A stretch of DNA of 64,000 bases, from assembly GCA_963747765.1 (NCBI GenBank), contig CAVVGH010000007.1, positions 496,001-560,000 of the forward strand, written 5' to 3'. The notes under the pieces are model-generated. The model ran no database searches, was not told the DNA's origin, and saw only the letters and a list, made by a program, of their open reading frames with translations. Source of the DNA: VRUE01 sp963747765. Lineage in GTDB: Bacteria; Actinomycetota; Thermoleophilia; Solirubrobacterales; 70-9. Shown piece after piece: positions 1 to 7,677 of the stretch. The stretch's first letter is position 1. Every line of letters begins with the position of its first letter. A program made the position numbers and the translations under genes.

Positions 1-295
1 TCCCGACGACCGGTTGGCGATCCCCGGGCACGGCGTCTACGCAGCGTTTGCGAACGGGGTCCCCGCCGCCGTCAACGTCGGCGTGCGGCCGACCTTCGAA
101 ACCGGCCGCGGGGTGCTGATCGAGAGCTACCTGATCGACTACGAGGAGGACCTCTACGGAACGACGCTGCGAGTTGCCTTCGTAAAGCGCCTGCGCGGCG
201 AGCGGCGGTTCTCCGGGGTGGAGGACCTGGTCGCCCAGATGCACAACGACGTCGATGACGCGAGGCGTGTCTGTGCTAGCTTCACCGACGTCTGA
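1..295 (+). CDS. ribF: Riboflavin kinase/FAD synthetase, C-terminal part (5' end outside window)
   Basis: The window opens inside this gene, reading in frame from base 2 to a TGA at 293-295. The visible 97 or so residues are the riboflavin kinase (flavokinase) domain: the GVYA segment, the NVGVRPTF nucleotide/Mg-binding motif, a conserved ESYL strand and an RLRGERRF segment typical of RibF. RibF phosphorylates riboflavin to FMN and, through its N-terminal adenylyltransferase domain (not in the window), converts FMN to FAD. The stop overlaps the rpsO start as TGATG, so the two are probably translationally coupled, as in other actinobacteria where ribF precedes rpsO. Confidence 0.93.
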   Translation, partial: PDDRLAIPGHGVYAAFANGVPAAVNVGVRPTFETGRGVLIESYLIDYEEDLYGTTLRVAFVKRLRGERRFSGVEDLVAQMHNDVDDARRVCASFTDV

Positions 296-564
296 TGGGA
301 CTCACGAAGGAAAAGAAGACCGAGTTGATCGGCAAGTTCGGTCGCGCCGGCAACGACACCGGCTCGGCCGAGGTCCAGGTCGCGCTGCTCACCGAACGCA
401 TCAACGACCTGACCGCGCACCTTCGAGAGCACGCCAAAGACCACCACTCACGTCGCGGTCTCCTGATGCTGGTCGGCAAGCGCCGCCGCATGCTGCGCTA
501 TCTGGAGCGCACCGACGTCGAGCGCTACCGCTCGCTGGTCGGCGAGCTCGGCCTGCGCAAATAG
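295..564 (+). CDS. rpsO: Small ribosomal subunit protein uS15
   Basis: An 89-residue protein of exactly the usual S15 length. It shows the family signatures TGSAEVQ near residue 25 and HHSRRGLLMLVGKRRRML around residues 48-66, which bind the 16S rRNA three-way junction. S15 is a primary binder in 30S platform assembly. The ATG at 295 shares its A with the ribF TGA. The gene is followed by a 100-bp leader and pnp, the classical rpsO-pnp arrangement. Confidence 0.97.
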   Translation: MGLTKEKKTELIGKFGRAGNDTGSAEVQVALLTERINDLTAHLREHAKDHHSRRGLLMLVGKRRRMLRYLERTDVERYRSLVGELGLRK

Positions 565-664
565 CGCAGTCGGCACAGCCGCCCTGTACTCTCTCGGTGA
601 AAGAGAACGAGAGTTCTGAAAGCAAATGGGTCGCCAACCGGGCGACCGGAGGTATGACAACTAA
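565..664 (+). promoter_or_regulatory. pnp leader with hairpin abutting the Shine-Dalgarno
   Basis: A 7-bp perfect stem (629-635 with 641-647, 5-nt loop) ends directly against GGAGG at 648-652. A 4-codon reading frame (654-668, peptide MTTK) starts 1 nt after that SD and ends overlapping the pnp start at 665. In E. coli the pnp leader is a target of PNPase autoregulation; whether this unrelated hairpin does the same is inference. Confidence 0.5.
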
Positions 665-2896
665 ATGAGTATGTTTGACGTTAGCCGCGTTTCGGTGGAT
701 GTCGGGGACGGACAGATCTCCTTCGAGACGGGCAAGCTCGCAAAGCAGGCGAGTGGCGCCGTCGTCGTGCAGGCAGGCGAGACCATGGTCCTCTGCACCG
801 CGACGATGGGCAGCCTTCGCGACGTGGACTTCCTGCCGCTCACCGTCGACGTCGAGGAGCGGATGTACGCGGCCGGGAAGATTCCCGGCTCCTTCTTCCG
901 GCGCGAGGGGCGCTCGGGCGAGAAGGCGACGCTGACCGCGCGGATGATCGACCGTCCGATTCGCCCGCTCTTCCCGAAGGGTTGGCATCACGAGACGCAG
1001 ATCGTCGCCACGCCCCTCTCCGTGGACCACGTCCACCCCTACGACATCCTTGCAATGAACGGCGCCTCCGCCGCGCTGGCGATCTCGCCGATTCCCGTCG
1101 CCGATCACGTCGGCGCGGTGCGGATCGGCAAACTCGATGGAGACTTCGTCATCAACCCGCCCGAGGAGAGCCTCGAGGAGCTCGAACTGGACCTGATCGT
1201 CGCGGGCACCGCGGAGGCGATGCTGATGGTCGAGGCTGGCGCCAGCGGCGTCAGCGAGGCGGAGATCCTCGACGCGCTTGACATCGCCCACTCGGAGATC
1301 AAGAAGCTCTGCGCGGCGATGCAGGAGCTGGCCGAGAAGGCCGGCAAGGAGAAGGTCGAGGTCGAGGCGCCGTCGATCGACGAGGGCCTGATCGGCGAGA
1401 TCCGCGCCTCCCACGGTCAGGCGCTGGTTGACGCGATCGCCACCGAGGGCAAGCTCGAGCGCTACGAGGCGATTGACAAGGTCAAGGACCAGGTGGTCGC
1501 CAAGTACGCGCCCGAGAGCGAGAACGGCGAGGTGGATGGCGGGCGCAAGGCCGAGGTTGCGGCCGGCTTCGACCAGATCGAGAAGGACACGATCCGCAAG
1601 GCGATCGCCGTCGACAAGAAACGGCCCGACGGGCGCGCGCAGGACGAGATCCGGCCGATCGAGTGCGAGGTCGACATCGCTCCCCGCGTGCACGGCTCGG
1701 CGCTCTTCACACGGGGAGAGACGCAGATCCTCTCCAATGTGGCGCTCGGCACGACGCGCATGGACATGCGCCTCGACACGCTCGGCCTGGCGACGACGAA
1801 GCGCTTCTGGCACCACTACAACTTCCCGCCCTTCTCGGTCGGGGAGGCCGGCTTCATGCGCGGCCCCAAGCGCCGCGACATCGGACACGGTGCGCTCGCC
1901 GAGCGGGCGCTGGCGCCAACCATCCCCGACGAAGAGGCCTTCCCGTACGTGATTCGGGTGGTCTCCGAGACGCTTGAGTCCAACGGCTCCTCGTCGATGG
2001 GCTCCGTCTGCGCCTCCTCGATGGCGCTGCAGGCGGCGGGCGTGCCCGTCAGCTCACCGGTTGCCGGGGTCGCCATGGGCCTGATCAAGGAGGGCGACGA
2101 CTACATCGTCCTCACCGACATCGCCGGCGTCGAGGACCATCTGGGCGACATGGACTTCAAGGTCGCCGGCAGCGCCGAGGGCATCACGGCTCTGCAGATG
2201 GACATCAAGATCACCGGCGTCACCTTCGACATCCTGCGTGACGCTCTCGCGCAGGCGAAGGAGGGTCGCCTGTTCATCCTCGGCAAGATGGCCGAGGCGA
2301 TCGAGGGACCGCGCGAGATGCTCTCCCAGCACGCGCCGCGAATCGAAGCGATCAAGATCGACCCCGAGAAGATCGGCGCTGTGATCGGCAAGGGCGGCGA
2401 AACGATCCGCGGTCTCTGCGAGGAGTTCGAAGCGGAGATCGACGTCGAGGACGACGGCACGGTGCGGATCTACGCGCCGACCGGCGACCTCGTCGAAGCC
2501 TGCGTGGCTCGGATCGAGTCGATGACCAAGGAGGCCGAGGTCGGCGACCGCTACAACGCCGCCAAGGTGGTCAAGACGACGACCTTCGGCGCCTTCGTCG
2601 AGCTGGTCAAGGGCACCGACGGACTGCTCCACATCTCGAACGTCAAGCCCGGGGAGCGGGTCGACACGGTCGAGGACGTGCTCAGCGCCGGCGACGAGAT
2701 CGACGTCACGGTGGTCGAGGTCGATCGCGAGCGCGGTCGCATCGGCCTGCGGCTCTCCGACGACCCGTCGGTCGCCGGGAAGAGTGCCGAGGAGCTGGCC
2801 ACGGTGGGAACCGGCGACTCGGGGTCCCGCAGAAACGGTGGTGACCGCGGTGGCCAGCGCGGCGGCCGGCGGCGCGATCGCGAGCGCCGGCACTAG
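665..2896 (+). CDS. pnp: Polyribonucleotide nucleotidyltransferase (PNPase)
   Basis: A 743-residue cytoplasmic 3'-5' phosphorolytic exoribonuclease. Domains in order: RNase PH 1 (about 10-140), all-helical linker, RNase PH 2 (about 320-540), KH (about 560-615, GKGG loop near 575), S1 (about 626-700, TTFGAFVELVKG) and a basic Arg/Gly-rich tail. Length and order fit bacterial PNPase. The ATG at 665 lies 12 nt after GGAGG; an in-frame ATG at 671 is an alternative. It sits between rpsO and an M16 peptidase, as in mycobacteria, and may act with the RNase J encoded 3 kb downstream in mRNA turnover. Confidence 0.97.
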   Translation: MSMFDVSRVSVDVGDGQISFETGKLAKQASGAVVVQAGETMVLCTATMGSLRDVDFLPLTVDVEERMYAAGKIPGSFFRREGRSGEKATLTARMIDRPIRPLFPKGWHHETQIVATPLSVDHVHPYDILAMNGASAALAISPIPVADHVGAVRIGKLDGDFVINPPEESLEELELDLIVAGTAEAMLMVEAGASGVSEAEILDALDIAHSEIKKLCAAMQELAEKAGKEKVEVEAPSIDEGLIGEIRASHGQALVDAIATEGKLERYEAIDKVKDQVVAKYAPESENGEVDGGRKAEVAAGFDQIEKDTIRKAIAVDKKRPDGRAQDEIRPIECEVDIAPRVHGSALFTRGETQILSNVALGTTRMDMRLDTLGLATTKRFWHHYNFPPFSVGEAGFMRGPKRRDIGHGALAERALAPTIPDEEAFPYVIRVVSETLESNGSSSMGSVCASSMALQAAGVPVSSPVAGVAMGLIKEGDDYIVLTDIAGVEDHLGDMDFKVAGSAEGITALQMDIKITGVTFDILRDALAQAKEGRLFILGKMAEAIEGPREMLSQHAPRIEAIKIDPEKIGAVIGKGGETIRGLCEEFEAEIDVEDDGTVRIYAPTGDLVEACVARIESMTKEAEVGDRYNAAKVVKTTTFGAFVELVKGTDGLLHISNVKPGERVDTVEDVLSAGDEIDVTVVEVDRERGRIGLRLSDDPSVAGKSAEELATVGTGDSGSRRNGGDRGGQRGGRRRDRERRH

Positions 2897-2899
2897 GTT

Positions 2900-4174
2900 T
2901 TGAGCGGCGCCAAGCTCACCGAGCTCGGCTCGGGCGTCCGGGTCGTGACCGAGGAGGTTCCCTCGGTCCGCTCCGTGGCCCTGGGGCTGTGGGTTCGCAC
3001 CGGATCGAGGAACGAGACGCCGGCCCAGGCCGGCGTCTCGCACTTCCTCGAGCACCTGCTGTTCAAGGGGACGAAGCGCTTTTCGGCGATCGAGATCTCC
3101 GAGCGCTTCGACGGCCTGGGGGCGTCGGTGAACGCAGCCACCGGCAAGGAGACGACCCATCTCCACGCTCGCTTCCTCGACGAGCACACCGAGGAGGTCT
3201 TCGACCTGCTGGCCGAGATGCTCCTTGCTCCAACCTACCCGGAGGTCGACTCGGAGCGGGAGGTGGTGCTGGAGGAGATCGCCATGTACGAGGATGAGCC
3301 CCAGGACCGGGTGCACGACGTCCTGGCCGGCGCCGTCTTCGGCGACCATCCGCTTGGCAGTCGAGTGCTCGGCGGGGCGGACGTCATCGCCTCGATTCCG
3401 GTGCCCGAGATCGCCGCCTACCACGGTGAGCGCTATGTCGCCCCCAACATCGTCGTTGGGGCCGCCGGGCACCTCGATCACGATCGGATCGCGGCGCTTG
3501 CCGAGCGGCTGGTCTCGCCACCGAGCGGCAGGGACGGGTCCAGCCCGGCCCCCGAACCGAATGTCCAGTCGCGGCTTCGCTTCTATCCAAAGGACACCGA
3601 GCAGTACCACATCTGCTTCGGCGCACCGGGCATCGTCCGCGCCGACGAGCGTCGCTACGCGCTCGCCATCCTCGACGCGGTGCTGGGTGGGTCCACCTCC
3701 TCGCGCCTCTTTCGGGAGGTGCGCGAGAAGCGCGGCCTTGCCTACTCGGTTGGCTCCTACAACGAGCAGTACAGCGATTCTGGCCTGGTGGCGACCTACG
3801 TCGGCACCCGCGAGGACAACGTCGAGGAGGCCTGCGCGGTGATCGGCGGGGAGCTTGCGCGGCTTCGCGCCGAACCCGTTTCGTCCGATGAGCTCGCGCG
3901 CGGCAAGGAGAACGTCAAGGGGCGGTTGGTGCTCTCCTCGGAGTCGACGGCCGCCCGGATGGCGAGAATCTCCCGCGCGACCCTTTTCGATCTGCCGATC
4001 GACAGCCTCGATGAGATGCTGGCCAGGGTTGACGCCGTGGGCGTCGACGACCTCAGCGAGCTGGTGGACGAGCTGTATGGGGCCGAGCGCCTCTCGGCCG
4101 CCTGCATCGGCCGCGACGAGGAGCACTTTCGGGCCGCGCTCGAGCCGGTCAGCGAGAGGCTGGCAACGGCATGA
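2900..4174 (+). CDS. M16 family zinc metallopeptidase (PepR/processing-peptidase-like)
   Basis: 424 residues with the inverted zinc motif HFLEH (H48, E51, H52) and the downstream acidic ligand region VVLEEI (E125/E126). The N-terminal half is the M16 catalytic domain and the second half the inactive homologous domain. The likely start is a TTG 3 nt after the pnp stop, because the protein then begins at the usual first beta strand. Its stop overlaps the dapB ATG (ATGA). It corresponds in position and size to PepR of mycobacteria. Its substrate is not predictable from sequence. Confidence 0.9.
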   Translation: MSGAKLTELGSGVRVVTEEVPSVRSVALGLWVRTGSRNETPAQAGVSHFLEHLLFKGTKRFSAIEISERFDGLGASVNAATGKETTHLHARFLDEHTEEVFDLLAEMLLAPTYPEVDSEREVVLEEIAMYEDEPQDRVHDVLAGAVFGDHPLGSRVLGGADVIASIPVPEIAAYHGERYVAPNIVVGAAGHLDHDRIAALAERLVSPPSGRDGSSPAPEPNVQSRLRFYPKDTEQYHICFGAPGIVRADERRYALAILDAVLGGSTSSRLFREVREKRGLAYSVGSYNEQYSDSGLVATYVGTREDNVEEACAVIGGELARLRAEPVSSDELARGKENVKGRLVLSSESTAARMARISRATLFDLPIDSLDEMLARVDAVGVDDLSELVDELYGAERLSAACIGRDEEHFRAALEPVSERLATA

Positions 4175-4845
4175 TTCGGGTTGCCGTCTCGGGTGCGGCG
4201 GGGCGCATGGGGCAGACGGTCTGCGCCGCCGTCGAGGGCGCGGACGGGATGGAGCTGACCGGAAGAGCCGACCCCGCGCTTGGCGTGGAGCTGGCCGCTG
4301 TGCTCGCCGGCGCCGACGTCGTGGTCGACTTCACGACACCCGGCACGGCGCTCGAGAACGTGCGCGTCTGCCTGGAGTCCGGAGTGCACGCCGTGCTCGG
4401 CACGACCGGATTCGAGCTCGGCGCGTTGCAGGAGGCTGTGGAGGGGGCGGCGCCGGGGGGCGCAAACTGCTTCGTCGCGCCGAACTTCGCGATCGGCGCG
4501 GTCCTCCTGATGGAGGCGGCCCAGCTCGCCGCGCGGCACATGCCGGAGTGCGAGATCATCGAGCTGCACCACGACCGCAAGCTGGACGCTCCGTCGGGCA
4601 CCGCAAGGCGCACCGCCGATCTGATTCGGGATGCCGGCGGCAACGTCCACGAGCCGATCCACTCGGTTCGCCTGCCGGGCCTGGTCGCGCACCAGGAGGT
4701 GCTCTTCGGCGGGGAGGGGCAGACGCTCTCGATTCGCCACGACTCGATCGACCGAAGCTCCTTCATGCCGGGCGTGCTGCTTGCCGTGCGCCGGGTCGCC
4801 GAGCTCCCGGACCGCCTCACGGTGGGCCTCGAGAAGCTGCTCTAG
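4171..4845 (+). CDS. dapB: 4-hydroxy-tetrahydrodipicolinate reductase
   Basis: Reduces the DapA product to tetrahydrodipicolinate with NAD(P)H, the second committed step of diaminopimelate/lysine synthesis. Seen: the Rossmann motif SGAAGRMGQ (residues 7-15), the catalytic ELHHDRKLDAPSGTA block (H133, H134, K137) and a short 224-residue length versus roughly 245-270 in most relatives. Coupled to the upstream peptidase by a 4-nt overlap and followed 17 nt later by dapA, so both lysine genes are probably co-transcribed. Confidence 0.95.
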   Translation: MIRVAVSGAAGRMGQTVCAAVEGADGMELTGRADPALGVELAAVLAGADVVVDFTTPGTALENVRVCLESGVHAVLGTTGFELGALQEAVEGAAPGGANCFVAPNFAIGAVLLMEAAQLAARHMPECEIIELHHDRKLDAPSGTARRTADLIRDAGGNVHEPIHSVRLPGLVAHQEVLFGGEGQTLSIRHDSIDRSSFMPGVLLAVRRVAELPDRLTVGLEKLL

Positions 4846-4862
4846 GTACGCTGCGGGCGACG

Positions 4863-5723
4863 ATGGCGCTTCGAGGTGTGATCACAGCGATGGCGACGCC
4901 CTTCGGCGAGGGTGGCGCGGTGGACGAGGATGCGGCGCGAAGGCTCGCCGCCCACCTCGTCGAGCACGGATCGCACGGTGTGGTCGTGGCCGGCACCACC
5001 GGCGAGTGCCCGACGCTCAGCGACGACGAGCAGATCTCGCTGCTGCGCGCGGTCGTCGATGAGGTGGGAGGCAGCGCCACGGTGGTCTGCGGCACCGGAA
5101 CAAACGACACGCGTCATTCGCGCAAGCTGACGGCCGCTGCGGCCGAGGCTGGGGCGGATGCCGCTCTGGTCGTGGCGCCCTACTACAACAAGCCGAACCG
5201 AGCCGGCCTGCGGGCGCACTTCGAGGCCGTCGCCGAAGCCGCCCCGGAGCTGCCGCTGATCCTCTACAACATCCCCGCCAGGGTGGTCATCAACATGCCG
5301 CCCGATTTCCTCACCGAGCTGTCCTCGATCGAGAACGTGGTTGCGGTGAAGCAGGCCAACAACGAGGAGCTCGGCCCGGTCGAGGGACTGGCCGTCCTGG
5401 CCGGCAACGACGACGCCTTCCTCGCCACGCTGGAGTTCGGCGGTGCCGGCGGCATCCTCGTCGCATCCCATCTCGTCGGAGATCGGATGCGCGAGATGTG
5501 GGACGCAGCCCAGGGTGGGAACCTGGAGCGTGCCCGAGAGATCGACGCCGACCTGCGACCCCTCTACGAGGCACTGGCGGTAACCACGAATCCGATCCCG
5601 ATCAAGGCTGCGCTCGAGCTCATGGGCCTGGTCCCCTCGGGACGTCTGAGGCTGCCGCTGGTTCCCGCCGACCGAGAGCAGAGGGAGGTCGTGAAGGCCG
5701 CCCTCGAGAGAGCTGGCGGCTAG
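4863..5723 (+). CDS. dapA: 4-hydroxy-tetrahydrodipicolinate synthase
   Basis: A 286-residue TIM-barrel Schiff-base aldolase condensing pyruvate with aspartate semialdehyde. The catalytic residues are visible: GTTGE (T45, T46), Y135 in LILYNIP and the Schiff-base lysine K163 in VVAVKQ. The chosen ATG at 4863 gives the normal N-terminus ending at the first barrel strand. It lies 17 nt after dapB and 4 nt before rnj, the same dapB-dapA-rnj order as in Mycobacterium. Confidence 0.96.
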   Translation: MALRGVITAMATPFGEGGAVDEDAARRLAAHLVEHGSHGVVVAGTTGECPTLSDDEQISLLRAVVDEVGGSATVVCGTGTNDTRHSRKLTAAAAEAGADAALVVAPYYNKPNRAGLRAHFEAVAEAAPELPLILYNIPARVVINMPPDFLTELSSIENVVAVKQANNEELGPVEGLAVLAGNDDAFLATLEFGGAGGILVASHLVGDRMREMWDAAQGGNLERAREIDADLRPLYEALAVTTNPIPIKAALELMGLVPSGRLRLPLVPADREQREVVKAALERAGG

Positions 5724-5727
5724 TTCG

Positions 5728-7389
5728 ATGGCCGACAAGCTGCGCGTGCTCCCGCTCGGCGGACTGGGGGAGATCGGCAAGAACATGACCGTGATCGAGT
5801 ACGGCGGTCGGATCGTCGTCGTCGACACCGGCCTGATGTTCCCGACCGCCGAGATGCTTGGAATCGACCTCGTCCTCCCCGACTTCTCCTACCTGCGCGA
5901 TCGAGCCGATGACATCGAGGCGATCGTCCTCACGCACGGGCACGAGGACCACGTTGGCGCCCTGCCGTACGTGCTGAGGGAAATCGGCCAGCCGCCGGTG
6001 ATCTATGGAGGCCTGCTGACGATCGGGATGGTTCGCTCCAAGCTCGACGAGCACAAGCTGAGCGACGCGCCGTTGCAGGAGCTGCCGGCCGGAGAGCGCG
6101 TGCAGCTCGGGCCCTTCGAGCTGGAGCTGGTGCACCTCTCGCACTCGATTCCAGATGCTCGCGGGGTGATCCTCACGACCGAGCTCGGATCGATGCTGAT
6201 GACCGGCGACTACAAATTCGACCAAACCCCGGTCGACGGCCGGCCCGCCGACATTTCCCGCCTTGCCGACCTGGGGCGGGAAGGGCTGCTGTTGCTGTGT
6301 GGCGACTCGACCAACGCTGACCGGCCGGGAATCGCGCCGTCGGAGTCGAGCGTGGGGCCGGCCCTGCTGGACACGTTCTCGCGCTGTGAGGGGCGCATCG
6401 TCGTCACCTCCTTCGCCTCCAACATCCACCGGGTCCAGCAGGTCATCGATGCCGCCGTGCAACTGGACCGTCGCGTGGCTCTGGTGGGCCGCTCGATGCG
6501 CAAGAACTTCAACATCGCCTCGAACCTCGGCATCGCCGAAGCGCCCTCCGGCCTCTTCATCCAACCGCGCGAGATCGAGGACTTCCCCGACGAGAAGGTT
6601 GTGGTGATCTCGACCGGAAGCCAGGGCGAGCCGCTATCGGCGCTGCGGCGAATGGCCAACAACGACCATCGCGACGTCGAGCTGCACTCGGGCGACACCG
6701 TCGTCTTCTCAGCCACCCCGGTGCCCGGCAACGAGCGCGCCGTGAACGAAACCATCGACCGGATCTACGAGATAGGCGCGTCGGTGGTAACCGCGAAGGA
6801 GGCGCCGATACATGCCTCCGGGCACGGTTGGCAGGAGGAGCTGAAGCTGATGCTCAATCTGACCAAGCCGCGCTACGTGCTGCCGGTCCACGGCGATCAT
6901 CAGCGGCTGCGCCTGCACGCCGAACTCGCCCTCTCGGTTGGGGTGGACGCCGAAAACATCTTTCAGGGTCGCAACGGCCTGCCGTTGGAGATCGACGAGC
7001 AGGGTGCTCGCTTTGGCGAGGACGTCCACGCCGGGGTGGTCTTCGTCGATGGCGTGAACGTCGGCGAGCCCGACGACGTCGCTCTGCGCGACCGGCGCGA
7101 GATCTCGGCGGACGGCATCTTCATCGTCGTCGCGACGATCTCCACCGATGACGGCGCGGTTGTCGCCGAACCCGAGGTGATCCTCCGCGGCGTGGCCTTC
7201 GTGGAGGAGGCCGATGCCCTCGTCGACGAGCTGAAGGACGTCGTCGAGGACTCGCTCGAGGCGGCCGCCGGTGCCGGGACGCGAGAGGTCCATCTGATCC
7301 AGGAAGACCTCCACGACACGATTGCCCGGCTCGTCTACGAGCGGCTGCGGCGCCGGCCGATGATCCTGCCGGTCGTCGTCGAGGTCTAA
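5728..7389 (+). CDS. rnj: Ribonuclease J
   Basis: A 553-residue metallo-beta-lactamase/beta-CASP nuclease with endonuclease and 5'-3' exonuclease activity in mRNA decay and rRNA maturation. The zinc motif HGHEDH is at residues 70-75, followed by beta-CASP motifs such as SGHGWQEE and the HGDHQRLR segment, and a C-terminal domain of normal length. The start is 4 nt after dapA. Its last 50 bp, including the TAA stop, are tandemly repeated twice more downstream; the second and third copies lie outside the frame, so the protein itself is intact. Confidence 0.95.
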   Translation: MADKLRVLPLGGLGEIGKNMTVIEYGGRIVVVDTGLMFPTAEMLGIDLVLPDFSYLRDRADDIEAIVLTHGHEDHVGALPYVLREIGQPPVIYGGLLTIGMVRSKLDEHKLSDAPLQELPAGERVQLGPFELELVHLSHSIPDARGVILTTELGSMLMTGDYKFDQTPVDGRPADISRLADLGREGLLLLCGDSTNADRPGIAPSESSVGPALLDTFSRCEGRIVVTSFASNIHRVQQVIDAAVQLDRRVALVGRSMRKNFNIASNLGIAEAPSGLFIQPREIEDFPDEKVVVISTGSQGEPLSALRRMANNDHRDVELHSGDTVVFSATPVPGNERAVNETIDRIYEIGASVVTAKEAPIHASGHGWQEELKLMLNLTKPRYVLPVHGDHQRLRLHAELALSVGVDAENIFQGRNGLPLEIDEQGARFGEDVHAGVVFVDGVNVGEPDDVALRDRREISADGIFIVVATISTDDGAVVAEPEVILRGVAFVEEADALVDELKDVVEDSLEAAAGAGTREVHLIQEDLHDTIARLVYERLRRRPMILPVVVEV

Positions 7390-7490
7390 CGAGGCTGCGG
7401 CGCCGGCCGATGATCCTGCCGGTCGTCGTCGAGGTCTAACGAGGCTGCGGCGCCGGCCGATGATCCTGCCGGTCGTCGTCGAGGTCCAAT
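7341..7490 (+). repeat. 50-bp tandem repeat x3 spanning the rnj stop codon
   Basis: Three head-to-tail 50-bp units (7341-7390, 7391-7440, 7441-7490), almost identical. The first encodes the last 15 codons and the TAA of rnj. In the third copy the stop triplet has become CCA. Because 50 is not a multiple of 3, the extra copies are not in-frame extensions. Replication slippage is the simple explanation; misassembly is possible. Confidence 0.95.
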
Positions 7491-7563
7491 GACCTGAGTC
7501 GGAATCTTGCGCCCACCCGCCCAGCCACGTTCGACGCTGCTCGCGAAATTCTAAGTCAGGTCA
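7490..7563 (+). repeat. Imperfect inverted repeat, family shared with 21316-21360
   Basis: Arms 7490-7511 and 7542-7563 pair at 18 of 22 positions around a 30-nt centre. The right half (7519-7563) closely matches 21316-21360, sharing CGACGCTGCTC and a CAGGTCA end. Both copies read away from the 3' end of a minus-strand gene. Confidence 0.7.
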
Positions 7564-7601
7564 CCGAAGGCGTTGCGGTCGATCCGGGTCGGTGAGGATT
7601 T

Positions 7602-7643
7602 GCGGGCCCGCCGGGTGCATTGGGGAGAACCCGGCGGGCCCGC
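7602..7643. terminator. Strong GC hairpin between convergent rnj and histidine kinase
   Basis: A perfect 15-bp stem (7602-7616 with 7629-7643) with a 12-nt loop lies between two convergent genes. There is no U tract, so it would be a bidirectional terminator of the GC-rich actinobacterial kind or an RNA 3'-end stabiliser. Confidence 0.65.
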
Positions 7644-7677
7644 GTGTCTCGTCCAATCCGAAACCTAGTGCGGGTCG

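Noticed and set aside
2054..4126. Long open frame antisense to pnp and the M16 peptidase (690 codons)
   Set aside because: High-GC codon bias leaves antisense frames open. The translation is compositionally biased and shows no domain, while the plus strand encodes well-conserved proteins.
7602..7643. Remnant of a transposon inverted repeat
   Set aside because: The 15-bp stem with a short loop between convergent genes is better explained as a terminator; there are no further copies in the window.
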